Shown here: positions 51,123 through 60,673 of the stretch, in pieces | Layout: every line of letters begins with the position of its first letter | How positions within the stretch are numbered: the first letter of the stretch is position 1 | NCBI GenBank assembly: GCA_964643275.1 | Contig: CAZXRL010000001.1 | Location: forward strand, 1 to 64,000 | From: Brevifilum sp964643275 | GTDB lineage: Bacteria > Chloroflexota > Anaerolineae > Anaerolineales > Anaerolineaceae | DNA length: 64,000 nucleotides | Reading direction: 5' to 3' | Program-made: the position numbers and the translations under genes | The notes under the pieces: generated by a model | What the model saw: only the letters and a program-made list of their open reading frames with translations | Databases searched by the model: none | What the model was told of the DNA's origin: nothing

Positions 51123-51640
51123 TCTCTCTCCGTACAACCCTAACAATCAAATTTTCGATTAATTCCGGATAAATTAAGTCTTCTGCCTGGCTCTTTTCTT
51201 TAGGATGTAAATTGGGGGCAATGATCTATGAAACGCTTGCACACCATCGTTAATTTCTATTAATTCTCCTCCAATAAATAACAGACGAGCTTATCACAAA
51301 CCAAATGCTCACTCGTTGTAACCAAACCCTCCCTAAATCTATCGTCAGAAACTAACCAAAAGCTGATTAATCCTTATCCCATAATTGATAAGTGGAATTT
51401 AATCATTAATTTATTTGTTACACATTTGTAATTAATCCTTATTTACAAATGGGAGAATTCTGGTATTATTAGCTTTAGATTAATTTCGTGAGGACTATTC
51501 TGAAAATTATAATAAGTTTCTTGCATATCAAGTTAATGATTTATTTATTTTCAAGTATTAGTCATTCACCTCATCGTTAAATAAATTTACTTCTTATCCG
51601 GGTCCTCACAATTTAGGTCGTTATGCAGAGGAGCATAAAA
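51123..51640. other. AT-rich spacer with a promoter
   Basis: No gene is seen in these 518 bases. The sequence is strongly AT-rich with repeated ATTAAT-like words. A promoter lies at 51442-51469, leaving an untranslated leader of about 165 bases. Confidence 0.5.
51442..51469 (+). promoter_or_regulatory. Promoter of the first DUF11-repeat gene
   Basis: TTTACA (51442-51447) and TATTAT (51464-51469) are spaced by 16 bases within the AT-rich region upstream of the 607-residue protein gene. Confidence 0.6.
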
Positions 51641-53464
51641 ATGAAAAAGAGTATCTTCATAATCATAATGGTGGCTGTCATTCTTATCCCCCTTGCGGTC
51701 GTTTATGGCAGTGGGTATGGCAATTCACCAAAATCGGAATGCGCCGGCTACGATTACTGGCGCAAATTTGATCAGAATGGAAGTGTTGAAGAGCAAAGTA
51801 CCGAATTAAACCCGATCAGCGTCACACTGACATCGCAGAACAGTGACGGCGAATACACCGGGTTTAATTGGGGCTCAGCAACCGGTATCTGGAAAATCGT
51901 GGTGAAATCAGGAAATGATGGCACCAATCAATACGCATTTAACTCGCCCTACCCAACCAGTGGTTCCGGCGCCACAAATGAAGATAAGGAGATTAGTCAT
52001 CTCACATTCTGCTGGAACGAACCGGCGCCTGATCCAACACCAGAACCTACACCAGAACCCACAGCCGAACCTATCCCCGATCCCATATATTCAATTACCT
52101 TGAATAAATCAGCAAGTCCGTTAACCTTTTCCGCTGAGGGTGACGTGATTGATTACAGCTACGTCATCACAAACACTGGAAACACGCTCCTGTACCCGCC
52201 TTACACCGTTTCTGATGACAGGGTCCCCGTATCCTGTCCATCAACACCCGAAAACCTTGCGCCCGGGGCCGCCATTTCATGCGCGGCAGCTTACACAATT
52301 AGCCTTGAGGACGTGAATGCCGGCAGCGTCACCAATGTAGCCGTTGCTGCGGTCCAGGATGAAAAAGGTCAACATGTCACCTCTAATCAAGATGACGCAA
52401 CAGTCACATTAGACCAGGTCAAAGCTCTTGGTCTGATAAAAACAGCTTCACCTGATACCTTCAGCTCCATGGGTGAAAGCATCACTTACAGCTACCAACT
52501 GAGGAACAATGGCAATAGCCCACTTACAGCCCCGTTCAGTGTGATCGATGATAAGGTGACCGTCTTCTGCCCTGAAGAACCGGACATCTTGAACCCATCT
52601 GAAAGCCTGATCTGCACAGCCACCTATGTCATATCCCAGGCAGATCTGGTCGCAGGAAGTGTTACGAATATCGCCACAGGTTTTGCGGAGGGTGGAAGTG
52701 TTGCTTCAAATACCGACACAGAAACAGTTGAAGGCCCCAAATCAGAACCCTCCATCAGACTTGATAAGGAAGTGGCAGCGGTGAACGGTAATCCAGCGCT
52801 GACCTTCTTTTCCAAAGCTGGGGATGTGATCTCTTATTCATTCACGATCACAAATACAGGCAATGGAGAGCTTAATAATGTACTGATCTCAGATCCCGCA
52901 GCCGTGGTTACTGGCAGCCCGATCGAAAGCCTTTCACCCGGGCAAACTGACAACACAAGTTTCACTGCGACCTATACAATCACCCAGACTGATCTGGAGA
53001 CAGGTTCATTTACAAACACTGCTTCCGTGACCAGCCTGGCACCAGATGGTTCTACTGTCTCAGATGATGATTCTGCAGCTATCGAAGGGCGTCAGGAAAT
53101 TGGTTCCATCCAGCTTGTCAAAGAAGTTGTGGCTGTGAACGATGTTCTCGGTGTAGAAAAATTCAGCCTGGTCGGAGACAAAATCACCTACGCTTTCACT
53201 GTGACGAACACAGGAAATGCGGTTCTTACCGATGTCATCGTTTCAGATCCTGGAACGGATGTTCATGGTGGGTCAATCGCCAATCTTGCGCCAGGTGAGA
53301 GTGACAGCACAACTTTCACTGCAACCTACTTTATCACGCAGAATGACCTCAACCTGGGCTCATTAACAAATACAGCAACTGTTGTCGGAACAACGCCTGC
53401 CGGAGAAATTGTCTCAGCCGAAGCTTCTGCTGTGATTGAACGAGATCCAAGACAACTGTATTAA
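51641..53464 (+). CDS. Secreted DUF11-repeat protein (607 aa)
   Basis: A signal peptide (MKKSIFIIIMVAVILIPLA) leads to an N-terminal domain of about 115 residues with two Cys and the end ISHLTFCWNE, a type of domain often seen before such repeats. A Pro-rich PEPTPEPT linker follows. Four DUF11/DUF7507-type immunoglobulin-like repeats of about 105-115 residues come next, each with a Y-x-[YF]-x-[IVL]-x-NTGN core, a [LN]xPG turn and a D-x-x-x-G-[SEL]-[FV]-x-N stretch. The first two repeats carry a Cys pair. The protein ends ERDPRQLY with no anchor. ATG 51641 has GAGGAG eight bases upstream, better than 51623. It probably forms a secreted or surface stalk. Confidence 0.85.
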   Translation: MKKSIFIIIMVAVILIPLAVVYGSGYGNSPKSECAGYDYWRKFDQNGSVEEQSTELNPISVTLTSQNSDGEYTGFNWGSATGIWKIVVKSGNDGTNQYAFNSPYPTSGSGATNEDKEISHLTFCWNEPAPDPTPEPTPEPTAEPIPDPIYSITLNKSASPLTFSAEGDVIDYSYVITNTGNTLLYPPYTVSDDRVPVSCPSTPENLAPGAAISCAAAYTISLEDVNAGSVTNVAVAAVQDEKGQHVTSNQDDATVTLDQVKALGLIKTASPDTFSSMGESITYSYQLRNNGNSPLTAPFSVIDDKVTVFCPEEPDILNPSESLICTATYVISQADLVAGSVTNIATGFAEGGSVASNTDTETVEGPKSEPSIRLDKEVAAVNGNPALTFFSKAGDVISYSFTITNTGNGELNNVLISDPAAVVTGSPIESLSPGQTDNTSFTATYTITQTDLETGSFTNTASVTSLAPDGSTVSDDDSAAIEGRQEIGSIQLVKEVVAVNDVLGVEKFSLVGDKITYAFTVTNTGNAVLTDVIVSDPGTDVHGGSIANLAPGESDSTTFTATYFITQNDLNLGSLTNTATVVGTTPAGEIVSAEASAVIERDPRQLY

Positions 53465-53556
53465 CTATTTCAGGTGCAAAGATCACCTTTTGTTATCGGT
53501 CCAAATTACTGTATCTTTTCTTTGGGAGATCAGCGTATTGGTCTGAGGAGATAAAC

Positions 53557-56500
53557 ATGAAATCAAAAACCAGATTAATTATTTCGATAGTTGTGATCAT
53601 GGCAGCTCTGGGAGTTGCCCTCAGAACGGTGGCAACTGCTGAGACACCTACGTACGAACTCACCTCCTCATCAGGGGTCTGGTCATCCGTGGTGGGTGGT
53701 GGTGACACCGTTACTGGCGTGGGAACCAATGAGATCCGTTGGGGCAATCAAATAGCAGGATACCAAAAAAGCGGCCTTCGGTTTGACGGTGTGCCCACCC
53801 AGAGCTTCAGTGAAGGTGAAACATTCACCCTTGGAACACTCACCCATATGAACTGGCCTGTTTACGAACCTGCGGCAACAGGGGCAACCCTGCAAATCAC
53901 GCTGGATTTTAATGTCCCTGACATCACACCAAACCCGCAATTCAGCTTTAGCTTTGAGATCGATGAAACCCCTAACAAGGACCACGAATCTCAATGTGCT
54001 GTCTGGCATACACCTGGCAAGCCCCCCTGTGATGATATGGTCACTTTTCCAAACCAGTATGGTCAGGAAACTTTCAAAATTGGTGACAAATTGTACACCC
54101 TGATGATTGAAGGGTTCGTCAATTCAGCTGGTGAAACCGTACCTGGATTCATCACTCATGAACGTGAAAACAATGAGGCTTTCCTCATTGGTTCGCTTTC
54201 CTCTGTCCTGGTTGCGGAACCCGATATCACAATCACAAAGAAAACGAATAATATGGATGTCGAGTCCGCCCCAGGACCGTACCTTTATGTCGGTGAGCCT
54301 GTGACCTGGCAGTATGTTGTCCAGAACACCGGAAACGTTGACCTGACTGAAATTACCGTGGTTGACGATCAGGAAGGGACGGTAACCTGCCCTGGAACGA
54401 CCCTCGCTGCCGGCGAGTTGATGACATGCACACTCTCCGGGACGGTATCGACCGGACAATACATCAATACCGCCACCGTTTCCGGGAACCCCTCAGAAGG
54501 GGACCCTGTCACGGATTCAGATACCAGTTATTACTTCGGGATTGATCCGAGTATTACCCTTGAGAAAACGGCCGATCCCGTGGCCTTCACTGCTACCGGT
54601 CAGACGATCACTTACTCATTTTCTGTAGAAAATACAGGCGATTCGACTTTGACACATGTCAAGATTAATGACCCTCTTACGGGATCGGTTAATTTACCAG
54701 TGAATCCCTCAACCTTAGCGCCAGGTGAAACCGGAACAGCTACAGCCACGTATTCAACAACCCAGGCTGACTTCGATGCAGGTCAAATCCTGAATACAGC
54801 AATTGTCACTGCAAAAGATTTGAAAGGAAATCTGGTCCAGGATGAGGATGACGCAATTGTGGAAGGTCCGAAAACAGGAGCTTCAATCAATCTGGTCAAG
54901 GAAGTCGCAGCCGTCAATAGTGACCCCCTGATCAATGAATTCAGCCAGATTGGTGATGTTATCTCATACACATTCGTAGTAACGAATGACGGGCCATTTA
55001 CTCTAACTAATATCACACTCACAGACCCTGATGTATCCGTCAGCGGCGGACCTATCGCTTCACTGGCACCTGGCGCCTCTGACAACTCAACCTTCACAGC
55101 GACTTACACCATCACTCAAGAAGATATTGATGCGGGTGAATTCATCAACACTGCTACGGTTACAGGTCTATCCTTGGTGGGAGAATCGGTTTCAGATTCG
55201 GACAGTGCAACAACTGCCGGCCCTGCAGCAAATCCTGCGATCTCATTGATCAAAGAAGTGGCGGAAATCAATGACAATCCCTCGTTGACAAATTACAGCC
55301 AGGCCGGTGATGTAATCACTTATGCCTTCACAATCACAAACACAGGCAATGTGACCCTGACGAATATTGTTTTATCCGACCCTGATGCCACAGTGACCGG
55401 AGGACCCATCGAAAGCCTGGCTCCAGGGGAGAGCGACAGCACCAGTTTCTCTGCCACTTACACGGTTACTCAGGAAGATATTGACGCCGGTTCATTCACA
55501 AATATCGCAACAGTGACGGGTGATCCACCGAAAGGCGCATCAGTCACTGACACTGACGATGCTGTTGCCCCGGGACCAGGAGCAGCACCTTCGATTGATT
55601 TAGATAAGACCGTTGCAGAGATCAATGGCAACCCTGGAACGACAGTCTACAGCCAGGTTGGTAATGTAATAACCTATGCCTTCACCATTACCAACACAGG
55701 CAATGTAACCCTGACGAATGTAAGTCTATCTGATCCTGATGCATCGGTAACAGGTGGGCCGATCGTTTCTCTGGCCCCGGGTGAAATTGACAACTCAACA
55801 TTCACTGCCACCTACATAATCAAACAAAGTGACATTGATGCCGGATCATTCTCAAACACCGCCACAGTGACAGGCACCCCTCCTTTCGGAGATAATGTCA
55901 CCGATCAGGATACAGAAAGTGTCGATGGGCCTCAAACAGGTGCGGCGATTAGTCTGACAAAAGATGTCGCAGCAGTCAATGGTGAGACTGGTGTTGATGT
56001 TTACAGCCAGCTGGGTGACACGATTACCTATCGTTTTACTGTCACGAACACTGGCACATTCACACTTACCAATATCACACTCACTGATCCTGACGCAACC
56101 GTGTCAGGTGGCCCAATTGCAAGCCTCGCGCCTGGTGCGAGTGATAGTACCACTTTCACTGCAGCTCATACCATCACACAAGCTGATCTGGATGCCGGTG
56201 CGTTTACCAATACCGCTGTTGTGACGGGAAGAGCGCCGAACGGCAGCACAGTTTCAGATGACGATGATGCAAATGTGGAAGGGCCAAAAACGGGTGGGTC
56301 CATCAGCCTGATCAAAACTGCGAATCCAACCGCCTATACCCAAGTTGGCGACCAGATTACCTATACCTTTACCGCCACCAATGATGGCCTTTTCACACTC
56401 ACAAGTGTCGAAATTGAAGATCTATTACCCGGTTTGTCAGCCCTGGTCTGTTCTCCGAACCAACCGACGACCTTATCACCCGGTGAAACGATCACTTGTA

Positions 56501-58086
56501 CAGCCACCTACCAGGTCACGCTGTCAGATATCGACACAGGTGAAATCGAAAACACTGCATTTGCCACAGGCCGAGACCCACAGGACGCCCTGGTTCAAGA
56601 CCAGGATGACGCAATAGTCCAGGGGCCGGCGCATGATCCGGAAATTTCCCTGCTCAAAACTGCCAACCCCACGACTTATACTCAGGTCGGCAATCTGATC
56701 ACCTACACATTCACAGTTACCAACACTGGTAATGTGACCTTGAGCAATGTTGTGGTCGACGATCCGCTGACTGGATCCACCGACCTGCCTGTGTCGCCTT
56801 CCACGCTCGTGCCTGGGGGAACCGGGACAGCATCCGCAACTTATTCTGTTGTCCAAAGTGATCTTGACGCTGGACAGATCCTGAATACAGCGGTTGCGAC
56901 CGGTTATGCACCTAACGGCGATCCAGTGGATGATGAGGATAACGCGACGGTTCAAGGCCCAACTTCTGAGCCTGCGGTTATGCTGGTGAAGACAGCCAAC
57001 CCTCAGGCCTACCTCGACGTTGGTGATGTGATTGTCTACACTTTCGCTGTTACCAACACAGGGAACGTCACATTGACTAATCTGGTCATCAACGACCCTC
57101 TCACCGAATCAGTGAATCTTCCTGTTGTCCTATCCACCCTGGCTCCCGGTGAGTCGGGCACTGCCTCGGCAACCTATACCATCACCCAATCTGACATCAA
57201 TGCCGGCCAGGTCCTCAATACCGCCACTGTCACAGGCGAGGATCCGGGCGGGAATACAGTCGAAGATCAGGATGATGCCACAGTCGAAGGGCCCAAACAG
57301 GAGGCGGATGTCACCCTGCTCAAGACCGCTAACCCGCAGGTCTTTACCAGTGTCGGTGATATCATCACCTATACCTTTACAGTCACCAACACAGGGAACG
57401 TCACATTGACGAAGCTCGTGATCAACGATGCTCTGACCGGAACGGTTAACCTGTCGGTTACCCCCTCAACCCTGGCTCCCGGTGAGTCGGGCACTGCCTC
57501 GGCAACCTATACCATCACCCAATCTGACATCAATGCCGGCCAGGTCCTCAATACCGCCACTGTCACAGGCGAGGATCCGGGCGGGAACACGGTGGAAGAT
57601 CAGGATGATGCCACAGTCGAAGGACCCAAACAATCTCCGGCCATCAACCTGGTTAAAACAGCCAGCCCGCAGACCTATAGCAAAGTTGGAGATAAGATCA
57701 CCTATACCTTCACAGTGACCAACACAGGAAATGTGACTCTGACCAATGTGGTCATAGATGATCCTCTGACGAAATCTGTGAACCTGGCGGTCTCCCCATC
57801 CACTCTGACTCCAGGTCAGCAAGGAACCGCCACAGCAACTTACACCATCACACAGGCGGACCTCGATGCCGGCAAAGTCGTCAACACAGCAACTGCAACA
57901 GGGACCAGCGAAGGTGAACAATATTCAGATACCGATACCGAAACCATAACAAAGGAAACGGATAAAGGTTTGGATCCAACACCTGACAAAGCATCCGGCG
58001 GCGTTGATATTAACTACTTCTCGTTCATCAATGTCATCTACGATTGGTTCTGCCAGATTGGTTTCCAGTGGGACGGGTGCAAGTAA
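53557..58086 (+). CDS. Giant secreted DUF11-repeat protein with choice-of-anchor-K-like N-terminal domain
   Basis: A 1509-residue exported protein. The signal peptide ends near VATAE. Residues about 30-220 resemble the choice-of-anchor K domain (SSSGVWSSVVGGGDTVTGVG, NEIRWGNQ, LGTLTHMNWPVYEP). Eleven DUF11/DUF7507 repeats of about 105-117 residues fill residues 225-1465, each with TYxFxVTNTGN, SLAPG or STLAPG, and DAGxxxNTAxVTG. Repeats 9 and 10 share a 119-base identical run. The tail (about 1470-1509) is non-repetitive, aromatic, with two Cys, and lacks LPxTG and a membrane helix. GAGGAG precedes the ATG. It may be co-transcribed with the gene upstream, and a terminator follows. Confidence 0.88.
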   Translation: MKSKTRLIISIVVIMAALGVALRTVATAETPTYELTSSSGVWSSVVGGGDTVTGVGTNEIRWGNQIAGYQKSGLRFDGVPTQSFSEGETFTLGTLTHMNWPVYEPAATGATLQITLDFNVPDITPNPQFSFSFEIDETPNKDHESQCAVWHTPGKPPCDDMVTFPNQYGQETFKIGDKLYTLMIEGFVNSAGETVPGFITHERENNEAFLIGSLSSVLVAEPDITITKKTNNMDVESAPGPYLYVGEPVTWQYVVQNTGNVDLTEITVVDDQEGTVTCPGTTLAAGELMTCTLSGTVSTGQYINTATVSGNPSEGDPVTDSDTSYYFGIDPSITLEKTADPVAFTATGQTITYSFSVENTGDSTLTHVKINDPLTGSVNLPVNPSTLAPGETGTATATYSTTQADFDAGQILNTAIVTAKDLKGNLVQDEDDAIVEGPKTGASINLVKEVAAVNSDPLINEFSQIGDVISYTFVVTNDGPFTLTNITLTDPDVSVSGGPIASLAPGASDNSTFTATYTITQEDIDAGEFINTATVTGLSLVGESVSDSDSATTAGPAANPAISLIKEVAEINDNPSLTNYSQAGDVITYAFTITNTGNVTLTNIVLSDPDATVTGGPIESLAPGESDSTSFSATYTVTQEDIDAGSFTNIATVTGDPPKGASVTDTDDAVAPGPGAAPSIDLDKTVAEINGNPGTTVYSQVGNVITYAFTITNTGNVTLTNVSLSDPDASVTGGPIVSLAPGEIDNSTFTATYIIKQSDIDAGSFSNTATVTGTPPFGDNVTDQDTESVDGPQTGAAISLTKDVAAVNGETGVDVYSQLGDTITYRFTVTNTGTFTLTNITLTDPDATVSGGPIASLAPGASDSTTFTAAHTITQADLDAGAFTNTAVVTGRAPNGSTVSDDDDANVEGPKTGGSISLIKTANPTAYTQVGDQITYTFTATNDGLFTLTSVEIEDLLPGLSALVCSPNQPTTLSPGETITCTATYQVTLSDIDTGEIENTAFATGRDPQDALVQDQDDAIVQGPAHDPEISLLKTANPTTYTQVGNLITYTFTVTNTGNVTLSNVVVDDPLTGSTDLPVSPSTLVPGGTGTASATYSVVQSDLDAGQILNTAVATGYAPNGDPVDDEDNATVQGPTSEPAVMLVKTANPQAYLDVGDVIVYTFAVTNTGNVTLTNLVINDPLTESVNLPVVLSTLAPGESGTASATYTITQSDINAGQVLNTATVTGEDPGGNTVEDQDDATVEGPKQEADVTLLKTANPQVFTSVGDIITYTFTVTNTGNVTLTKLVINDALTGTVNLSVTPSTLAPGESGTASATYTITQSDINAGQVLNTATVTGEDPGGNTVEDQDDATVEGPKQSPAINLVKTASPQTYSKVGDKITYTFTVTNTGNVTLTNVVIDDPLTKSVNLAVSPSTLTPGQQGTATATYTITQADLDAGKVVNTATATGTSEGEQYSDTDTETITKETDKGLDPTPDKASGGVDINYFSFINVIYDWFCQIGFQWDGCK
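57136..57587 (+). repeat. Direct repeat of 119 identical bases, 333 bases apart
   Basis: Bases 57136-57254 recur without change at 57469-57587, within repeats 9 and 10 of the DUF11 protein. The offset equals 111 codons, one repeat unit. Similarity continues beyond with scattered silent changes. This is recent unit duplication or gene conversion. Confidence 0.85.
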
Positions 58087-58210
58087 TCAATACCCCTTCC
58101 AAAGGAGTGGCCAGTTTATCATGACAGGGTCCTGATAAGTTGGTCACCCTAGATATACCCTCAAACGGATTAATTGAGGGAGAAAAAAAGTAAAACAATG
58201 GATTTGATTT

Positions 58211-58256
58211 CCAGGGACGGCAGACCCATGTCGTCCCTGGTCATTTTTATTTTCCT
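58211..58256 (+). terminator. Rho-independent terminator of the DUF11 gene
   Basis: CCAGGGACG (58211-58219) pairs perfectly with CGTCCCTGG (58232-58240), followed by TCATTTTTATTTT. Confidence 0.9.
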
Positions 58257-58264
58257 CCCCCAGA

Positions 58265-59158
58265 TTAAGATGTCTGCAATTCCTCACCAGCTAACTTTTC
58301 GATGACACCCAAAACAGCCGAGTTATCAAGCTCTCGCATACCCATTTCAAGCATGGCGTTGAATAGCTGCGTGTTAACGGCTGTGGAGGGAAGCGGCACG
58401 CCGTATTCACGAGCGGTGTCCATGACAATCCCTAGGTCTTTTGCCTGCATATAAGCTTTAAATCCCGGCTGTCTTTCACCAGCAAATAAACGCTGAGGTT
58501 TATTTTCAAGAGCCCAACAACCTGCAGCACCGCCTCTGATCGCGTCAATAACTTTCTCCGGATCAGCGCCAGCTTTTTGAGCAAAGATCAGCAATTCTCC
58601 CATCGCCACCATCTGGGCTGCTACCATGATCTGATTCGCTACTTTTGCGATCTGTCCATCGCCCAAACCTCCGACATGCGTAATCGTCTGGCCTACCGAA
58701 CATAAAACAGGCATGACCTTTTCCAAAGCCTCAGCAGAGCCACCAACCATGATGGTCAGGGTTCCAGCTTTTGCGCCAATATCACCCCCGCTCACCGGCG
58801 CATCCAGCATGGTAACACCTTCTTCAGCCAACCGCTTTCCTATCATTTTGGTATTTGCCGGTTTGATGGTGGAATTGTCAACAAAGATCAATCCCCGGTG
58901 CGCACCTTCAAAAATGCCCTCCTCACCCAAGGCCACCAGCTCCACATCAGGCGAATCCGGAAGATTCGTGAAGACCACATCCACTTGCTGAGCAACTTCT
59001 TTCGGGGAATATGCTTCATGGGCTCCCTCGCCTACCAGTTCCCTAACGCTCTCCCTGCTTCGATTGTGGACGGTCAGATCAAATCCTGCTTTTAATATAT
59101 TTCGCGCGATCGACTTGCCCATTAAGCCCAGGCCTATATATCCGATCTTCAATGACAT
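58265..59158 (-). CDS. NAD(P)-dependent beta-hydroxyacid dehydrogenase (3-hydroxyisobutyrate dehydrogenase family)
   Basis: A 297-residue dehydrogenase. The Rossmann start IGYIGLGLMGKSIARNI binds NAD(P). The substrate-site motif is VDAPVSGGDIGAKAGTLTIM and the catalytic Lys lies in GDGQIAKVANQIMVA. The family includes 3-hydroxyisobutyrate, tartronate-semialdehyde (GlxR) and succinic semialdehyde reductases, and sequence reading alone cannot choose. It is a single gene, leftward, convergent with the DUF11 gene. Confidence 0.92.
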   Translation of the reverse strand: MSLKIGYIGLGLMGKSIARNILKAGFDLTVHNRSRESVRELVGEGAHEAYSPKEVAQQVDVVFTNLPDSPDVELVALGEEGIFEGAHRGLIFVDNSTIKPANTKMIGKRLAEEGVTMLDAPVSGGDIGAKAGTLTIMVGGSAEALEKVMPVLCSVGQTITHVGGLGDGQIAKVANQIMVAAQMVAMGELLIFAQKAGADPEKVIDAIRGGAAGCWALENKPQRLFAGERQPGFKAYMQAKDLGIVMDTAREYGVPLPSTAVNTQLFNAMLEMGMRELDNSAVLGVIEKLAGEELQTS

Positions 59159-59241
59159 TGCATGTCCTTTCTGGAATCCATTGATAATTATTCCATAACC
59201 TCATACCCCATTTTACCCGTTCTTCCCCAACCCTAATAAAA

Positions 59242-59266
59242 AAGGCCGTCTAAAAAAGACAGCCTT
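59242..59266 (-). terminator. Terminator of the OsmC gene
   Basis: AAGGCCGTCT (59242-59251) pairs with AGACAGCCTT (59257-59266) with one mismatch. On the minus strand TTTTTTATT follows the stem. Confidence 0.8.
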
Positions 59267-59301
59267 GAGTTTGGCCACATCCATTGATCAGGATGATGGT
59301 G

Positions 59302-59748
59302 TTATTTCTCAATAACGGGCTCCGACTGAAGGATTTCAGTCCCATTAACCATGACATCGCTGACCGGGCAGCGCTCCTTGATAAAATGCATAAACTCGGC
59401 AACTTTCTCATCCGAGGAGCTGGTCTTAATGTGCGGTGTAAAGCGGACTTGCTGAAAGCCCTTGCGGACGCCTGGTTTTCCTTTGAGGAAGCCATCAGGG
59501 TCGAGGTCCCCTTCCAAATCGACCCAAAAAGCCTGAAGGTCAATTTCCTGTGACTCTGCGAAGGCAGCAGCTACGATGGTTAAACAAGAACCCAAAGCTG
59601 CCAATTGGGCCTCAACCGGGTTCATGCCCGTATCCGTGCCGCCGAGATTCTTCGGTTCGTCCATCCGGACCGTGAAGTTCCGGACTGTGTTTTCAACCTG
59701 CATTCCTTCTATCCATCTACTCGTTGCTTTGAACGTTGCGATTGGCAT
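59302..59748 (-). CDS. OsmC-family protein
   Basis: A 148-residue OsmC/Ohr-type protein. The two active cysteines of the fold are visible in LAALGSCLTIVAAAFA and IKERCPVSDVM. Such proteins reduce organic hydroperoxides or handle reactive sulfur. The N-terminal part, with a conserved NPVEAQLAALGSC segment, is typical of the OsmC-like group rather than Ohr. It is a single leftward gene with GGAG ahead of its ATG. Confidence 0.9.
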   Translation of the reverse strand: MPIATFKATSRWIEGMQVENTVRNFTVRMDEPKNLGGTDTGMNPVEAQLAALGSCLTIVAAAFAESQEIDLQAFWVDLEGDLDPDGFLKGKPGVRKGFQQVRFTPHIKTSSSDEKVAEFMHFIKERCPVSDVMVNGTEILQSEPVIEK

Positions 59749-59920
59749 CAGTATCTCCTTGTGATTACTGGTCTAAAATGAAATTTATCTTTGTGATTAT
59801 ATTCACAATAGATAATATACCTTTTTTTATCTATTTTGTCTATTATCAATTTGTTATAAACGATTGAGCTGATCAACCCCAGGGAGATAAATTGACAGTT
59901 GTCGAGTGGCTAACCCGCAA

Positions 59921-60673
59921 CTAATGTCCAGAATGGCAGTACTGAAAGACTGGCCCATCGAAGCACGCGAGCCAACCTTCGGGCAATGCGGGATCATACA
60001 CCTGCGGTACCTCACAACTTCCGCAAAGCCCCATCCCACAACGCATATGCGCTTCCCAGGAAAGTTGATAATCCACGCCAAGCTTTTTACAAAGTCCCGC
60101 CAGAGCGGAAAGCATCCCAACCGGGCCGCAGGCATAAACGGTGTCATAGACGCCTCCCTGAAGAGCTTTTTCCACAACCTGGGTGACCCATCCCTTTTCT
60201 CCCTGGCTGCCGTCTTCAGTGGTGAGAGAGACCTTACACCCTAATGTGAGGAATTCATCGACCAGTAATAATCCGGAATTTTTTGCTGCCCCCAAACAAG
60301 TATGAACCTGGATATCAGATTTTTTTGCAAGTTTTGTTAATGCAAATAATGGTGCAACACCATACCCCCCGCCCACCAGCAACGGGGCTCTTCCTTTCAA
60401 AGAGAACCCCTGCCCCAGAGGGCCTTTGATCCAGACCCGGTCGCCCGGAGACAACTTTGAGAGTGCATGGCTAAAGGGACCGACATCCACAACGAGCAAA
60501 CAAAAGGGATCAATCGAAGCAATACTATAGGGTTTTTCACCCACCCCGGGCAGCCAGACCATCACAAATTGCCCAGGCTCAGCCTCAGGAGAATCACCAA
60601 ATTCGATCCAACAAGTGGATTCGTTGAGCTTTTTAATTACTTTGATCTTATGGATATTAAAATCTGCCCTCAT
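59921..60673 (-). CDS. pyrK: Dihydroorotate dehydrogenase electron-transfer subunit
   Basis: A 250-residue FAD and 2Fe-2S protein that passes electrons from dihydroorotate oxidation to NAD. The FAD-binding part shows FVMVWLPGVGEKPYSIASID, the nucleotide part LLVGGGYGVAPLFALTK, and the 2Fe-2S Cys residues lie in CGMGLCGSCEVP and WLACFDGPVF. It overlaps the pyrD stop by four bases. It makes the complex a class 1B enzyme. Confidence 0.92.
   Translation of the reverse strand: MRADFNIHKIKVIKKLNESTCWIEFGDSPEAEPGQFVMVWLPGVGEKPYSIASIDPFCLLVVDVGPFSHALSKLSPGDRVWIKGPLGQGFSLKGRAPLLVGGGYGVAPLFALTKLAKKSDIQVHTCLGAAKNSGLLLVDEFLTLGCKVSLTTEDGSQGEKGWVTQVVEKALQGGVYDTVYACGPVGMLSALAGLCKKLGVDYQLSWEAHMRCGMGLCGSCEVPQVYDPALPEGWLACFDGPVFQYCHSGH

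Noticed and set aside
53557..58086. Regular repeats suggesting a CRISPR array or tandem satellite
   Set aside because: The repeats are about 320-350 bases long, stay in frame and encode DUF11 domains; there are no short direct repeats with unique spacers.
59854..60244. Frames of about 110 residues on both strands over the pyrK region
   Set aside because: They are alternative-frame shadows; the pyrK frame has all FAD and 2Fe-2S motifs.
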